A stretch of DNA of 64,000 nucleotides from Cherax quadricarinatus (taxonomy: Eukaryota > Arthropoda > Malacostraca > Decapoda > Parastacidae): assembly GCF_038502225.1 (NCBI RefSeq), contig NC_091325.1, positions 33,082,514 to 33,146,513 of the forward strand, read 5' to 3'. A model generated the notes under the pieces. It was given only the letters and a program-made list of their open reading frames with translations, was not told where the DNA came from and did no database searches. Within the stretch, counting starts at the first letter, position 1; every line of letters begins with the position of its first letter. This document shows, one piece after another, positions 28,331 through 39,269 of the stretch. Made by a program: the position numbers and the translations under genes.

Positions 28331-28519
28331 AGCCTCAGTAGGTAGACACTGTGTCTGTCTATAGAAGAACTTTAGCTTTTATGTGACATGTTAGTATTTC
28401 ATACAGGTATATAAGATAGGCTATAGAAATTTTCCACATAATATCCTTTCTGCATAATCTTTCTCACCCTTCAGTAAAGTAAATTCTGAATATATTAAAA
28501 TTTTTCCAGTTCTATCTTA
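28331..28519. other. Intergenic, no gene seen
   Basis: AT-rich sequence with no recognised feature. Confidence 0.4.
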
Positions 28520-28553
28520 TCCTAACGTTTCGAAATGTATTGCATAACTAGGA
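28520..28553 (-). repeat. Possible Penelope-like 3' motif
   Basis: The minus strand has TTTCGAAACGTT, with TCCT and AGGA able to pair on its two sides. It shares the GAAACGT core of the hammerhead-like units but has no CUGANGA box and no clear stem II. Confidence 0.3.
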
Positions 28554-30808
28554 CTTTTTCATGCAAGTAGTTGCAATTGCAAAATAATATTTGTTAACTT
28601 ATATTTACTTAAAATAAAAAAATGATTTGAGTATTTGTTTCATTTAACATATTATATTCCGGGCTTTGAAAACCAAATACCTAGGTTTACCCTTAAGAAA
28701 GTTATTTTCTCTAATACTGTAACATAGAAAATGAGAAAAGTTAAACTTCTGATGATAAACTAATTTATTTTTTATTAAAGCCTCAGGTTACAAATGGCAT
28801 ACAGAAAGTAAAGTTAAAAATATATATCTACAAGTTACACGTGGATCCGTTTACGTGGATTATCGTTTAAAGCTGATGTAATGGATTTATACAGTACATT
28901 CTGGAAATACGGTAACACATTCGACGTAAAATTGGAAGTATGGTAGTTTCAGAGATGGAAAGGTTTATTTGATGGGATAGGTGTCCTTAAAATGATTTTA
29001 AGATATCCAATGTCGTCTTACGTTGATATGGCAGAGTTTCGTCCACACATATTAGTAACATATTGTGACCAACAGAAGACTTATCGTGTATGTGCTATTA
29101 TGGAGAATTTTACTTACTACTTACGGAAAATTTTATAGGGGTTACCTGTATGCATATAGGGGTTACCTTGTATGCATTACATGCATACAAGTAATCTCAT
29201 TGGGAGACAACAACCATATTGTTTACCATAGTCACCCCGTGTAGACATGTGAGAAAACTTAGCCAGCTCTGGTCACTGCAGGTGGTGTCTTCGATCTCAC
29301 AAGCTTACCCATATCTATCCGAGACCAGAATGACGGGTAGCACCTGCAAGTACGGCGCTACTAATTAATTGTGGACTGTATAGATTATGTTATTTTAACT
29401 GAATGAAGGGGGGGGGGTAGGTTACATATGTATATATCCATCAAGGAAAAAACACTTGTATGTAATACCACCACTTCCCAGATATTCTCTGGTGGTAACT
29501 TGATGTAGCTGGATCACCACAACCTATCCAATTACAACACACCTAACTGGCCAGTATCAGTTTGTTATAAACTGTGGGTGATTGATGCTCCTTATTTACT
29601 CCATTCACCATCTCATTTCGATGTCCTGCCACACCGACACGGTTCTTATTCCAGCAGGACGAGGTATCCATTGGTTTGTCCCTGTTTAGAAGTCGTGACT
29701 CCATAAAACTTCACTATCCTCAGGGCAGGAACCACGAGGTCTACACGTGCACACTCACTCGGAGCAAGGCGACTTATTTCACTTCACGCATTCTCTTAAC
29801 TTTGTGCTATTATCACTGATTACATTACAATTCACAAGACGATTTAATGTCTCATAATTATTATGCACATTAGAGGTCTCTCCATTAAGATCTGAGACCG
29901 ATGAGTGATGATTAAATCACGACTATTTTCCCCTGGACACACTCCATGGCATCGCACCAGTCACCACCGGTCCTACTATTATTCACTAATTTTACCACTT
30001 ATTACAGTGGTCCCGTAAATCACGTTCCCTCACTCTTCACCAGGAACAGTTACGACACTTCCTATTATGAAGTGAGGCCTATATTAATCCTTAGGCCGCC
30101 GTGAATGCCAATTTCCTGGTCCCATGTTTTCACAGCCTCTTAACTCCATTCCAAACACTCTCGCTCCCCGATGCCCTGTCTCGACCTCTCCCTGCCCATC
30201 AGTGCAGACGCAGAGGGAACCTCTTGGTTCTCTTCCATTTTCAAATACATTTTTGACCCATATCGACACATTAAACACCTATTAGGCACTATAGCTTCGA
30301 AAGATTAAAATATTTTCCACACTACTTTCCTAAATGCAATATACAAGCAACGGTAAAGGTGATACAAGGTGTGTACAAGTACATCTGCCAGAAAATAATA
30401 ATGATGATCGGACGGTTCATTTGCCTGAAATGCACTGCATGTTTGTGGTTTTCTGTTCCACAATATTTTATTACATGTATAGTACATTTTGTAATGTTGC
30501 AGAAAAAATAAAGTTCATTTGTTTGAGTGGAGAATGTAACAGAAAATTTATCTACTGAATATAAGAGTGCTGTGGTCACAAGAGTGTGAACATACGATGA
30601 TCAGAAAAAATAATGTTAATGATTATCAAAGTGTGTAGGTTTATTTTTGCACAGAAGGACAAGAAAAACATACACTTCTAATAGAAATGTTGGCATAATA
30701 AACCTATCAGGAGCCTGGTAAGTTTGATTCTAGTGAAGGCAATTTAAACCCTTGACAGAGAACACCGACCAAGAAACGAAGTGGCACAGAAGACCCGTGG
30801 TTGACTGA
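28554..30808. other. Long stretch without recognised genes
   Basis: I searched both strands for familiar protein motifs and found none. A short duplication (GGGGTTACC...TGTATGCAT) lies near 29138-29180, and a G run near 29409. The segment 29470-30290 is more GC-balanced and could be non-coding LTR-element sequence, but no terminal repeat was found. Confidence 0.4.
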
Positions 30809-30818
30809 TAATAATAAT

Positions 30819-30872
<54 letters not shown>
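30809..30872. repeat. (AAT)n microsatellite
   Basis: About 20 AAT units with an early TTATA interruption. Confidence 0.95.
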
Positions 30873-30874
<2 letters not shown>

Positions 30875-30924
30875 AAGGTTGCCACAAAAACACTCCTTAG
30901 CTTTAAGAGGAGACTGGACAAATG
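30873..30924 (+). pseudogene. LINE (family C) C-terminal codons, left of Tigger
   Basis: The frame gives TLLSFKRRLDK, the same ending as the LINE at 56310-59030 (SFKNRLDKYMSGCGWV). The reading continues after the Tigger element at 32212. Confidence 0.65.
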
Positions 30925-32211
30925 CAGTGGACCCTCGACTAAAGCTATTAATCCGTTCCTGAGAGCTCATCGTTAGTCAAAATAATCGTTAGTCAAGTTA
31001 ATTTTCCCCATTAGAAATAATGGAAATCAAATTAATCAGTGCAAGACACCCAAAAGTATTGAAAAAAAAAATTAACACATGAAATATTAATTTTAATACA
31101 CAAACTGAAGAAGACATGCACAGTTACATGACACTTACCTTTATTGAAGATCCGGTGATGATTGATGGGATGGGAAGAGGGGAGTGTGTTGATGGTCTTA
31201 GTGTTAAGAAGGGGAATCCCCTTCCATTAGGACTTGAGGTGGCAAGTCCTTTTTCGGGGTTACTTCCCTTCTTTTAATGCCACTAGGACCAGCTTGAGAG
31301 TCACTGGACCTCTGTCGCACAACATATCTGCCCATAGAGGCCTGTACCTCCCGTTCCTTTGTGACATTCCTAACGTGTTTCACAACTTTGTCAGTGTCAC
31401 CATTAAACACTTGTTCAGGTTTCAGTCCTTCACTGTCTACGTACTCCTTGAATTCCTGCACATATTTTTCAGCTGCTTTTTGGTCCAAACTGGCAGCCTC
31501 ACCATGCCTTATCACACTATGTATGCCACTACGATTCTTAAATCTCTCAAACCAACCTTTGCTGGCCTTAAATTCACTCACATCACCACTAGTTGCAGGC
31601 ATTTTTCTAATTAAATCGTCATGCAACTTCCTAGCCTTTTCACATATGATCGCTTGAGAGATGCTATCTCCTGCTATCTGTTTTTCGTTTATATATACCA
31701 ATAACAGTCTCTCAACATCTTCTATCACTTGCGATCTCAGTTTCGAAAACATAGATGCACCTTTGGCAAGAACAGCTTCCTTGATTGCCGTTTTCTTGGC
31801 CACAATAGTAGCGATGGTTGATTGGGGTTTTGTGTACAGCCTGGCCAGCTCGGAGACACGCACTCCACTTTCATACTTAGCAATGATCTCTTTCTTCATA
31901 TCCATAGTAATTCTCACCCTTTTTGCTGTAGGGTTGGCACTAGAAGCTTTCTTGGGGCCCATGGTGTCTTATTTTGCAGGTGCAATCACTAAAAAGGCTG
32001 TGATAATATGAAATGTTCCGATTGTATGCTTGGAAGCGATCGCGGTGGCTGGCTGGCTTGTAAACACTGGCCAGAAGTGGACGCGTCTCAGACGGAAGGA
32101 ATAGTGTTGGTCGAGTTTTTTAGCGCTAATCGAGGCAAAATTTTTGCGATATAATGTATCGCTAGTCAGATTTATCGTTAATCGATGCCATCGCTGGTCA
32201 AGGGTCAACTG
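30925..32211 (-). mobile_element. Tigger/pogo-type DNA transposon, deletion derivative
   Basis: The left end is CAGTGGACCCTCGACTAA. The right end is the reverse complement of CAGTTGACCCTTGACCAG, so these are matching inverted termini. TA, the target dinucleotide of this group, follows the right end at 32212. The only gene (31204-31962) keeps the DNA-binding half but lacks the DDE domain. The element interrupts a LINE C-terminus. Confidence 0.88.
31204..31962 (-). pseudogene. Tigger transposase, DNA-binding half only
   Basis: The 252-codon open frame starts MGPKKASSANPTAKRVRI, with a CENP-B/psq-type helix-turn-helix (SELARLYTKPQSTIATIV, residues about 37-55) and a second CENP-B-like domain (GWFERFKNRSGIHSVIRHGE, about 135-155). 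At EQVFNGDTDK, where the DDE catalytic domain should begin, the frame jumps to the usual C-terminal part (VTPKKDLPPQVLMEGDSPS). Most of the catalytic domain is therefore missing by deletion without loss of frame. The product could still bind DNA but could not transpose. Confidence 0.88.
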
Positions 32212-32360
32212 TATATGAGTGGGAGGGGATGGGTTTGATTGGTGTCATTGGGTACTGGAGTTATTTCTTGGGTAGCTTTAGGTAGAGGTCGTTTTGATAA
32301 GGACTTGCCTTGCATGGGCCAGTAGGCCTTCTGCAGTGTTCCTACATTCTTATCTTCTGT
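32212..32360 (+). repeat. LINE (family C) 3' end, right of Tigger
   Basis: TATGAGTGGGAGGGGATGGG continues the C-terminal codons, followed by a 3' untranslated region. The stretch CATGGGCCAGTAGGCCTTCT with TGCAGTGTTCC matches the 3' end of the LINE near 56340-56370 (minus). Confidence 0.7.
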
Positions 32361-32528
32361 TCTTTATTGTAATAATCTTTCACAGCTAGTAACTTCAGAT
32401 GCAGAATTTCATTCAGCTTCATGTGGAATAAGGCAGCATTAATGGCACTCAATGTGTGCTCCTCTGGTTGCTCGGCAAACATCGATGCTGTTAGGTAAGA
32501 CACATATGCAACAGTTAGACAACTTTAT

Positions 32529-32569
32529 TCCGAAACGTTTCGCCTACACAGTAGGCTTCTTCAGTCGAA
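32529..32569 (-). ncRNA. Hammerhead-ribozyme-like motif (left arm)
   Basis: On the minus strand: UUCGA, CUGAAGA, hairpin GCCUAC-UGU-GUAGGC, GAA, ACGU, U, UCGGA. The A in CUGAAGA is at the variable position of CUGANGA. Stem I (UUCGA/UCGGA) and stem II (six pairs) differ from the motif at 13067-13118 in compensating positions. Confidence 0.6.
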
Positions 32570-32638
32570 TACAGAAAATAGGGTGATGGACTGATTACAT
32601 CGTCTTCATATCTCTACTGTTCCTGCCTATTTTCTGTA

Positions 32639-32679
32639 TTCGACTGAAGAAGCCTACTGTGTAGGCGAAACGTTTCGGA
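32639..32679 (+). ncRNA. Hammerhead-ribozyme-like motif (right arm)
   Basis: Inverted partner of 32529-32569: core box 32644-32650, stem II 32652-32666, GAA 32667-32669, ACGT 32670-32673, predicted cut after T32674. Stem III exists only as self-complementary ACGU, so a dimeric arrangement would be needed for cleavage. Confidence 0.6.
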
Positions 32680-32764
32680 ATAAAGTTGTCTAACTGTTGC
32701 ATATGTGTCTTACCTAACAACCTGTCGGTATTGTATACCATTTTGATGTTCAAACATCGATGCT

Positions 32765-33639
32765 ATAGTCCAGTTCGGTTTAGACGCTATGCAGCATAAC
32801 TGGTGTTATCATGTGAACTGCTTCAGTGTGAAGGCTTACTCAGCCCTGTAACAACTTCAGTCAGTATTACTCAGGCTGGCTCCTCCTCAGGAAAATTAAT
32901 GAATAGAAAAAGAAATAATAACAGACAAACACTTTATTATATAGAAAATATAAAATGTAAAACACTTAAATATGAAATATTAATCCTATTTTTAAAGAAA
33001 ATGAAAAATATAAATGATAACTGAATTCAACGCTAATTTAAATGTACATAAAACGTGGGTGTCTGGTGTTGGTGACACTGTTGTTGAAATCGTAGCCGTT
33101 GCTGATGATGGGGGGGGGGGTCGCAGGTGTTGGTGACCACCACTGGCTAGATCTTCACAGATTATTGCCATGAGTATAATATCCCGATGACAAGAAAGCA
33201 GGTTCTTTACCGCTGCAATGCTGTGGAGTTACGTCCTGCAATTTCATACAGGTGCACAGGTAGTGAGATCAAATTGGCGAAGTCTCTGGACGTTAGTCCT
33301 CCATCATTTCTCCTCGTTGATTGCCAGGTGACCCTCACTGACATCCAAGCTGGAAAGATACAGGTTACCCACTGCTTAAATAATCACTCTTCATGGTAGT
33401 GTACAATATTCAAAAGATGTGGTGATTATTACAACAGTCAACCTAGAGCAAGACTGAAAGGACTAAGTTTATTATTGGTCAAAAGTGAAGCTTTTAACCA
33501 ATAAATCCACTAGAATACAAGGCAGGCATGTACTTACAGTAGAGTTGGGAGCTGTGAGTCTAGTGATTTACTGTTTAACCAGAGCCCCACACGTCACCTT
33601 TCGGGGGGGGGGGGGGGAAGAGGGAGGGGAAGGGATAGC
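32765..33639. other. Intergenic, no gene seen
   Basis: Contains long G runs near 33110 and 33604 and otherwise unique sequence. No coding signature recognised. Confidence 0.4.
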
Positions 33640-33850
33640 GGGAGCTAGACTGACCCTACCTTAACAAGCAGCCGGCAGTCAAACTATCACTTTCAGGGAG
33701 GGGGAGAAAAGGCGGGAAAAACGGGAGCGTGACTTACCCTACCTTAACTAGTAGCCGGCAGACAAACTATCAATTTCAGGGAGGGGGAGAAAAGGCGGGA
33801 AAAACGGGAGATTCACTTACCCTACCTTAACTAGTAGCCGGCAGTGAAAC
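33640..33850. repeat. 83 bp tandem repeat, about 2.5 copies
   Basis: CCCTACCTTAAC recurs at 33654, 33737 and 33820, with the intervening sequence (AGCCGGCAG...AAACTATCA, AGGGAGGGGGAGAAAAGGCG) nearly unchanged. The period is about 83 bp. Confidence 0.85.
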
Positions 33851-33959
33851 TACTGTTACTATATATATTCCCTCTACACCTATCTATTGAACTTTTCCCT
33901 CTCATTCAGTGATCGAACTTTTCAGCTCCTCCAGGGATGCAGGTAGTTGTGGTTTGTAA

Positions 33960-34098
33960 ACTGTGCTCTTCACGTGTCCCCAAAGAAAGAAGTCACCTCG
34001 GTGACCTAGCAGGCCACTGCAAAGATCACCGGACATAGTCCGATCCTCATCCGATTTAATTCTTTTCATTAACTTTACATCATCTGCAAACAGGGACA
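33960..34098 (-). pseudogene. LINE (family A) RT, fragment downstream of the catalytic box
   Basis: Minus-strand codons LFADDVKLMKRIKSDEDRT begin directly at the LTR element border and then leave the family pattern. The upstream half lies at 40477-40925. GGACA is duplicated at the junctions. Confidence 0.82.
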
Positions 34099-35300
34099 TG
34101 TTACAAAAAACGCGATTCTAAAAGCTTAGAGATCTCCAGTGAATACTAGAAAGGACTGCCCTTCTAGCATCCAGCCTGTTACTGGGTTTTCGTAACAAGT
34201 AGTCAGTATCCTTGTCCAATTATCCAATAGTGCTTCAGGATTACAACTGGTAGGCTACTAACTAGAGAAATTAAAATTTAATAAATTTATTAAGTAGTAA
34301 GTTGTCTAGAGGTATATTATCAAATTAAATTAATTACAGCAATCAAAATAAAATCAATCTCTCGAGTTCAATATTATTGTGCTGAAAGCACATATCACAT
34401 TTATAATTCTTAAGTACCGTCAGGTACATTAATATTTAATAAGATATTACAAATATGTACAAGAAAGTGTGTGTATGCGTGTAAGTGCTCTTAAGTAGTT
34501 AGCTATGTCTCAAGACTCGAATAAGACTTAAACAAGTGACTGACAAAGTCCTCCAATAAACTAACTTCTTGACCGACTGACAACCCGAACAGTCTGCTTG
34601 AACAACAAAGAATGCTAAGCCCAATAGCAATGCAATATCAAGCGACTGCGACACAGAATCAGGAACTGGGAAATAATATAACGACACTAAGTAGGGACCA
34701 TCAGCAGATCCTCCACAAAAGTTACAAACCTCCCATAATACTGAATCTTTGTTCAGCATAGGTAAAACTGTGACTGTGACAATACACAGGAACCAGTACA
34801 AAATTAGGTCAGAAGCTATAGCTAAGGACCTGAGATGTTCAGAGTGTCTATGTGACACACAACCTCAGTACAACGTCGAAAATCACTAAGTCTTTACAAT
34901 GTTCTGTGAACAAAGTTCTACAGAACTAACAAGAATAATGAGACAATCTGTCCAACCAGCAAGCGAGTCTCTAGCAGACTGACAATTTCACGAGAGGTGA
35001 GGACACCCCCCCCTCGATCACGTGATAGCTACGTGGACAACTGCAGCTCAGAAGCCGGCAGTATAACGAGCGACAAGCGATAATTATAGTAGTTTGACAA
35101 TCAAGCCTAACTGAGCACATTTTATATACATCCTAACAACATAAGCTAAATAACAATATAATAGTCAAATAATAATATAAAGTCATACATTTACGATTTA
35201 GCTATTATCGCAAATATAAGCAATATAAAATTAAATGAAAAGGTAATATACATTACATATATACATAATCATCATTGTAACCCATTCAGGGGTTGCAACA
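34099..35300 (-). repeat. 3' LTR of copy 2
   Basis: TGTTACAAAAAACGCG...GGGGTTGCAACA. Directly inside, 35301-35308 on the plus strand is a run of C, so the minus strand has a G-run polypurine tract. A 119-codon frame within the LTR shares a block (CGGSADGPYLV) with the copy 1 LTR frame. Confidence 0.95.
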
Positions 35301-35914
35301 CCCCCCCCAACACGACAGAGGGTCGCACTAGGAGTTGCATTGTCTTTCACATTATTTCTGATTACTCATATCAATACAATTATCATTATCAATATTAACG
35401 AGTCTCTCTTGTGCCAAGCACCTCTACAATTTCACAGCGTCCGTCACTAGGATATGCCCCTAGGTACTAGGGCAGTACACAGTATCGTATATCTTCATAC
35501 TCGTGGTTATATACATCAGTGTAGAGACAGGATAGCGTAGACGAGCAGGGCACTGAGGCTCGATCATAGTAGAGGAGACTGCATTCCACTCTAAAGTAGT
35601 GGTTGTGGAATGCTAGGCAGTATGAGCATCTGAGAATGAAACAGCTTAAGGTGTGTAGTGAGAGGGGGGGTCTGCGGCAGGACAGTGTTGCGTCACGCGC
35701 AGTACATCACCCGCACCACACTACTCACTCAACACTCAGCTTGTCTCCTCCTCACACATTACTGTGAATATATAAATATAATAATTAGACATGACATGAG
35801 TATATATAGTTAATATGGGCTGGAGGGATTAAGTTACTTTACTGAATTTGACATAGCAAGTAACAAAACGTATTTGGGCATAAAATTACGTTAATTTAAT
35901 GTAATTGATAATTA
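35301..35914 (-). other. 3' untranslated region of copy 2
   Basis: About 600 bp between the RNase H stop and the polypurine tract, related to 20638-21239. No conserved reading frame. Confidence 0.7.
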
Positions 35915-37393
35915 TTAAGGACGAGACAGAGCGTCAACAATTACATTATAATGACCACTTATGTGTTTTATACTAATAGAATAAGGTTGGATTCTGAGGG
36001 CCCACCTCATGATCCTAGCATTTTTACTTTTCATGGTATTAATATAAGTGAGTGGATTGTGGTCAGAAAAAACGTTAATTTTAAATGGGGAAGTGCCCAA
36101 ATACACGTCAAAATGTTCCAAGGACACCACAAGAGCTAGAGCCTCTTTCTCAATAGTGGCATAATTTTTCTGGTGTCGTTTAAGCTTAGATGACTAGTAA
36201 CATATAGGATGGAGAATATCAGTGGATGTTGACTGTTGGAGCAGCACAGCACCCACTGCATAACAACTCGCATCTATATGTAAAAAGAAGGGAAGATTGA
36301 AATTAGGACTCTTCAACACAGGAGCAGAGGATAGCAAGCGCTTCAACCTTTTGAACGAGTCTGAACAATCTCTAGTCCAGGTGAACTGAACTTTGGTACT
36401 AATGAACATAGTGAGAGGTGTAGGTGGAGGTGTGTGCGCTGGCTTGCCTGTCACTTGACACACGTGGCAACGTCCCACATGATCAGCTACTGTTTCCTTC
36501 ATCTTTGGCCAAGTAAAATGTTTTGCCAGTTTACCGAGTGTCTTCTTGACACCCAAATGTCCTCCTATGGGACTATTGTGAGCAAAATCAATGGCTTGTT
36601 CACGAAATGTAACAGGTAACACAGCGAGATGCTTGACTGTCGTGGAAACACTATGAGCTGACAACTTACATGTGTTTTTCTCCATCAGTATACCGTTACT
36701 ATAATAGTAACAATTATCGAGATCCTTTGCTTCACTCTCAGTAACTGCTATATCTCTCAGTCTTTCCAGTGACTGATCAACAAACTGATCCTTGATTAAA
36801 TCATCATGAGTTAGAAATTTAACGTCAGTTGTATCCTGACTAGGTTGATGACAGGGGGGAGTCAGTGTTAATGACCCTGGGCGCAGAGCGTCACTAAACA
36901 ACATATTCAACCCCAAATCATTGTCATCAACTAACTCAACAGGAGATAAGGATGGTTGTTGCATCTTTGACATAGCTCTAGTAATTGCGCTGAGAGGAAA
37001 TAAAATAGGTTTCTCTCTACAAGCTTCAATGGCATAATTATCATCAGTGTTATTATCAATCACAAGTGGTTCCTTACATATACCAACATGAAGGATATCG
37101 TTCCCTATCAACAAGTCCACTGACCTGATGGGAAATACACCACTGGATATACCCACTGAAATATAACCAGTATAATAGCTTGTTTCAATATAAACTTTGT
37201 GCAGAGGCACTTTTATAACAGCCCCTCCATAGGCTTCTAACAATACATCTATCTTGCAATAGGTATCGTCAGTTATGGGCAGTACATCTTCTCTTAATAA
37301 GGTGAGATAACTACCAGTGTCTCTGAAAGAAATTATCTCAGTTAGATGTGATTCGTCCAATCCTACTTTATCTCTCGAAAAGTAAGGACTCAT
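35915..37393 (-). pseudogene. pol of LTR copy 2: protease, integrase zinc domain, RNase H
   Basis: Reading leftward: aspartic protease (DTGSYLTLL, near 37310), a linker with DQSLERLRDIAV, the integrase H2C2 zinc module (AHNSPIGGH ... CHVC, near 36580-36460), then after PPPTPLT the RT-RNase H connection (FTWTRDCSDSFKRLK) and RNase H (HIDAS, EKEALALVVSLEHFD, FSDHNPLTYI), ending DALSRP-stop. The order puts integrase before RT/RNase H, as in Gmr1-like elements. The integrase DDE core and the RT are deleted at the PLT junction. A TAG interrupts the frame at about 36191-36193, where copy 1 has a tyrosine codon. The same deletion occurs in copy 1. Confidence 0.87.
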
Positions 37394-37435
37394 CGCTGAA
37401 CGAATCTTTTCGTCAGATACACTTTCTGACGCTAG

Positions 37436-38986
37436 TCATCTATCCTGAGTAACATTATCTAAAACAGTAGGATCAGAGGTATTGCTAGGATTTTGGTGCC
37501 TTTGTTGCTCGGAAGAGGATACGACTTGTGTGGGGGCGCCAGCCGCACGACTGTCTCTCGTATCTCTTTCTAACTTATAGCAATACTCTCTAGTATGTCC
37601 TTTTCTGTTACAATAGGTACATTTAACTTTCTTCTTCTCGATACCAAATTTCTGTCTAGCCACAGAGACAGATTCAGGATTGTGAGTTTTCCTGGTAAAT
37701 GTACGAGAAGTTACAGTAGCAGGTACATCAGGCCGGCAATGAGCAGCTGATTTAGGTTGCCAACTTCTAGGACAATTTTTAGTTACCTTGTTTCTGAGTG
37801 TTTTAGTACGTACAAGTTTGTGAGAAATTTCGTAATTGTCTGCTAATGCTGCAGTTTCCAGAATATCTGAGGTAGTATGATCGATCAGATATTCTTGTAT
37901 GTCAGCAGACATACAGTTGTTAAACTCTTCGTGTAGTAACAACTGAACAAGGCTGTCGTAGTTGTTACACTTAGCAGACCTACACCATCTCTCAAAAGCA
38001 ACTTTTTTCTCACGAGCAAACTCTACACAAGTTTGGTCTTTTCGTCGTTGTAACGTACGAAATGCTCTTTGATAACTTACAGGTAACAAGTTATATGTCT
38101 CTAGAATAGTTTGTTTGACAGCGTCATAACTAATGTACTTGGCAAATGGTAAGACTGCAGAACACGTTTGAGCTCTTCCCGTCAACACTGTATGCAGCAA
38201 TGTTGCCCAGTGCTTACGTGGCCAGTTCATGGCACGTGCCTGGTTCTCAAACACATCAAAATATGTGTCTAAGTCACTTTCAAAAAACTTAGGAACCATG
38301 GATGCAGCTTTCTGCACATTAAATGTGTCCTGTGATCTATCAGTCTGTTGTCTTAACAGACGAACATTTTCTCTTTGGAAATCTTCTTCGTTCAATTTCC
38401 TCTGTGCCTCTATTTGTGCAGTCTGCAACATAATGAGGCGTTCCAACCTCTCAAACTGTTCCTGAGAGATAGGACCAGTAGGTAATGGAGGAGTAGGGAA
38501 ATTAACATGGTCTGGACGGTCCTTAGGTCGGACACTTGGGACAGCCGTCTCTAGAGAGTCTAGATCTGGTCTAGGATAAGTAGATACAGGTGTATCATAC
38601 ACTGTACTAGTATTAGGCTGTGTCATACTACCAGCTATACTCTGTACTATAGTGTCAGTAAAGGAAGGAGCGAGCGAGAACTGAGCTACACTAGGCTCAG
38701 ACACTAGGCTCACTTCTGCTCTAGTTGCTCTTTCATCAACTTCAAATAGAGCCATACTTCCTAATTGTGACACTAGACTGTCTGAATCTGAATCATAATC
38801 AGACATCTCTGTACGAGCAGGAAACAATATATCTTTAATTAATGCTCTGACAGTTTCAGCGGTGTAATTCCTGTTATACGTCAAACCGAGATACTTGGCT
38901 ACTTGCCAACACGTCTGAAGTTTTAATGTACTTAACTCAGACAAAGTCAGAGTATCAATTAACTGTTTCACTTTGGCATACATCAC
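37436..38986 (-). CDS. gag polyprotein of LTR copy 2
   Basis: An intact 516-codon frame starting MMYAKVKQLIDTLTLSEL and ending NVTQDR-TGA. It would form the capsid-like shell of the retrotransposon. A CCHC zinc knuckle (CTYCNRKGHTREYC) lies at about residue 460. A capsid-like region (TYFDVFENQARAMNW) is at about 230-320. The protease frame follows in the same phase with only the TGA (37438-37436) between them, and the next codon is CTA. Copy 1 keeps the same TGA-CTA. Gag may therefore be made alone or, by readthrough, as gag-pol. Confidence 0.9.
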   Translation of the reverse strand: MMYAKVKQLIDTLTLSELSTLKLQTCWQVAKYLGLTYNRNYTAETVRALIKDILFPARTEMSDYDSDSDSLVSQLGSMALFEVDERATRAEVSLVSEPSVAQFSLAPSFTDTIVQSIAGSMTQPNTSTVYDTPVSTYPRPDLDSLETAVPSVRPKDRPDHVNFPTPPLPTGPISQEQFERLERLIMLQTAQIEAQRKLNEEDFQRENVRLLRQQTDRSQDTFNVQKAASMVPKFFESDLDTYFDVFENQARAMNWPRKHWATLLHTVLTGRAQTCSAVLPFAKYISYDAVKQTILETYNLLPVSYQRAFRTLQRRKDQTCVEFAREKKVAFERWCRSAKCNNYDSLVQLLLHEEFNNCMSADIQEYLIDHTTSDILETAALADNYEISHKLVRTKTLRNKVTKNCPRSWQPKSAAHCRPDVPATVTSRTFTRKTHNPESVSVARQKFGIEKKKVKCTYCNRKGHTREYCYKLERDTRDSRAAGAPTQVVSSSEQQRHQNPSNTSDPTVLDNVTQDR

Positions 38987-39249
38987 GGAAATAATTGTAC
39001 TACGAGAGAGTGATTATTGGAAACTATAATCTTGATAGGAATTTTAGTGTTGGTTGTCTTAGAGCTAGAGCTCAAACAGTATTTCCATCTCCTTGGATCA
39101 AGAGACTCAGTCAGGTACATACATCCACCTGGTATGTTGTACAAGACTGAACTCAAAGTCTTCAGATTAGGAAAGTACTCAAAGTGTTTGATCATAGATG
39201 TACTAGTATGTCAAACTGGACAATTTCTCCAACACCTTGGATCAAGAGC

Positions 39250-39267
39250 CTCCCGGACAGGCCCCCA
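39250..39267 (-). promoter_or_regulatory. Primer binding site of copy 2
   Basis: The minus strand TGGGGGCCTGTCCGGGAG lies two bases inside the 5' LTR. It is close to a tRNA-Pro type primer site. The leader from here to gag (39249-38987) shows no conserved frame. Confidence 0.68.
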
Positions 39268-39269
39268 TT

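Larger units (their letters stand above)
32490..32750. mobile_element. Inverted Penelope-like pair with hammerhead-like cores, 14 bp TSD
   Basis: Arms of 93 bp (32490-32582 and 32626-32718) are perfect or near-perfect inverted copies around a 43 bp spacer. A 32 bp tail containing CCTGTCGG extends the right side. The 14 bp sequence CAAACATCGATGCT flanks the whole insertion (32476-32489 and 32751-32764). The unit is a second, diverged version of the pair at 12676-13150. Confidence 0.85.

Noticed and set aside
31204..31962. Host CENP-B-like gene
   Set aside because: It lies between matching CAGTKGACCCT inverted termini of a Tigger element, and its catalytic domain is deleted.
35300..37400. Scrambled pol by two independent rearrangements
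   Set aside because: I first read the order as rearranged. An integrase-first pol with one internal deletion explains it more simply and fits the known Gmr1-like order.
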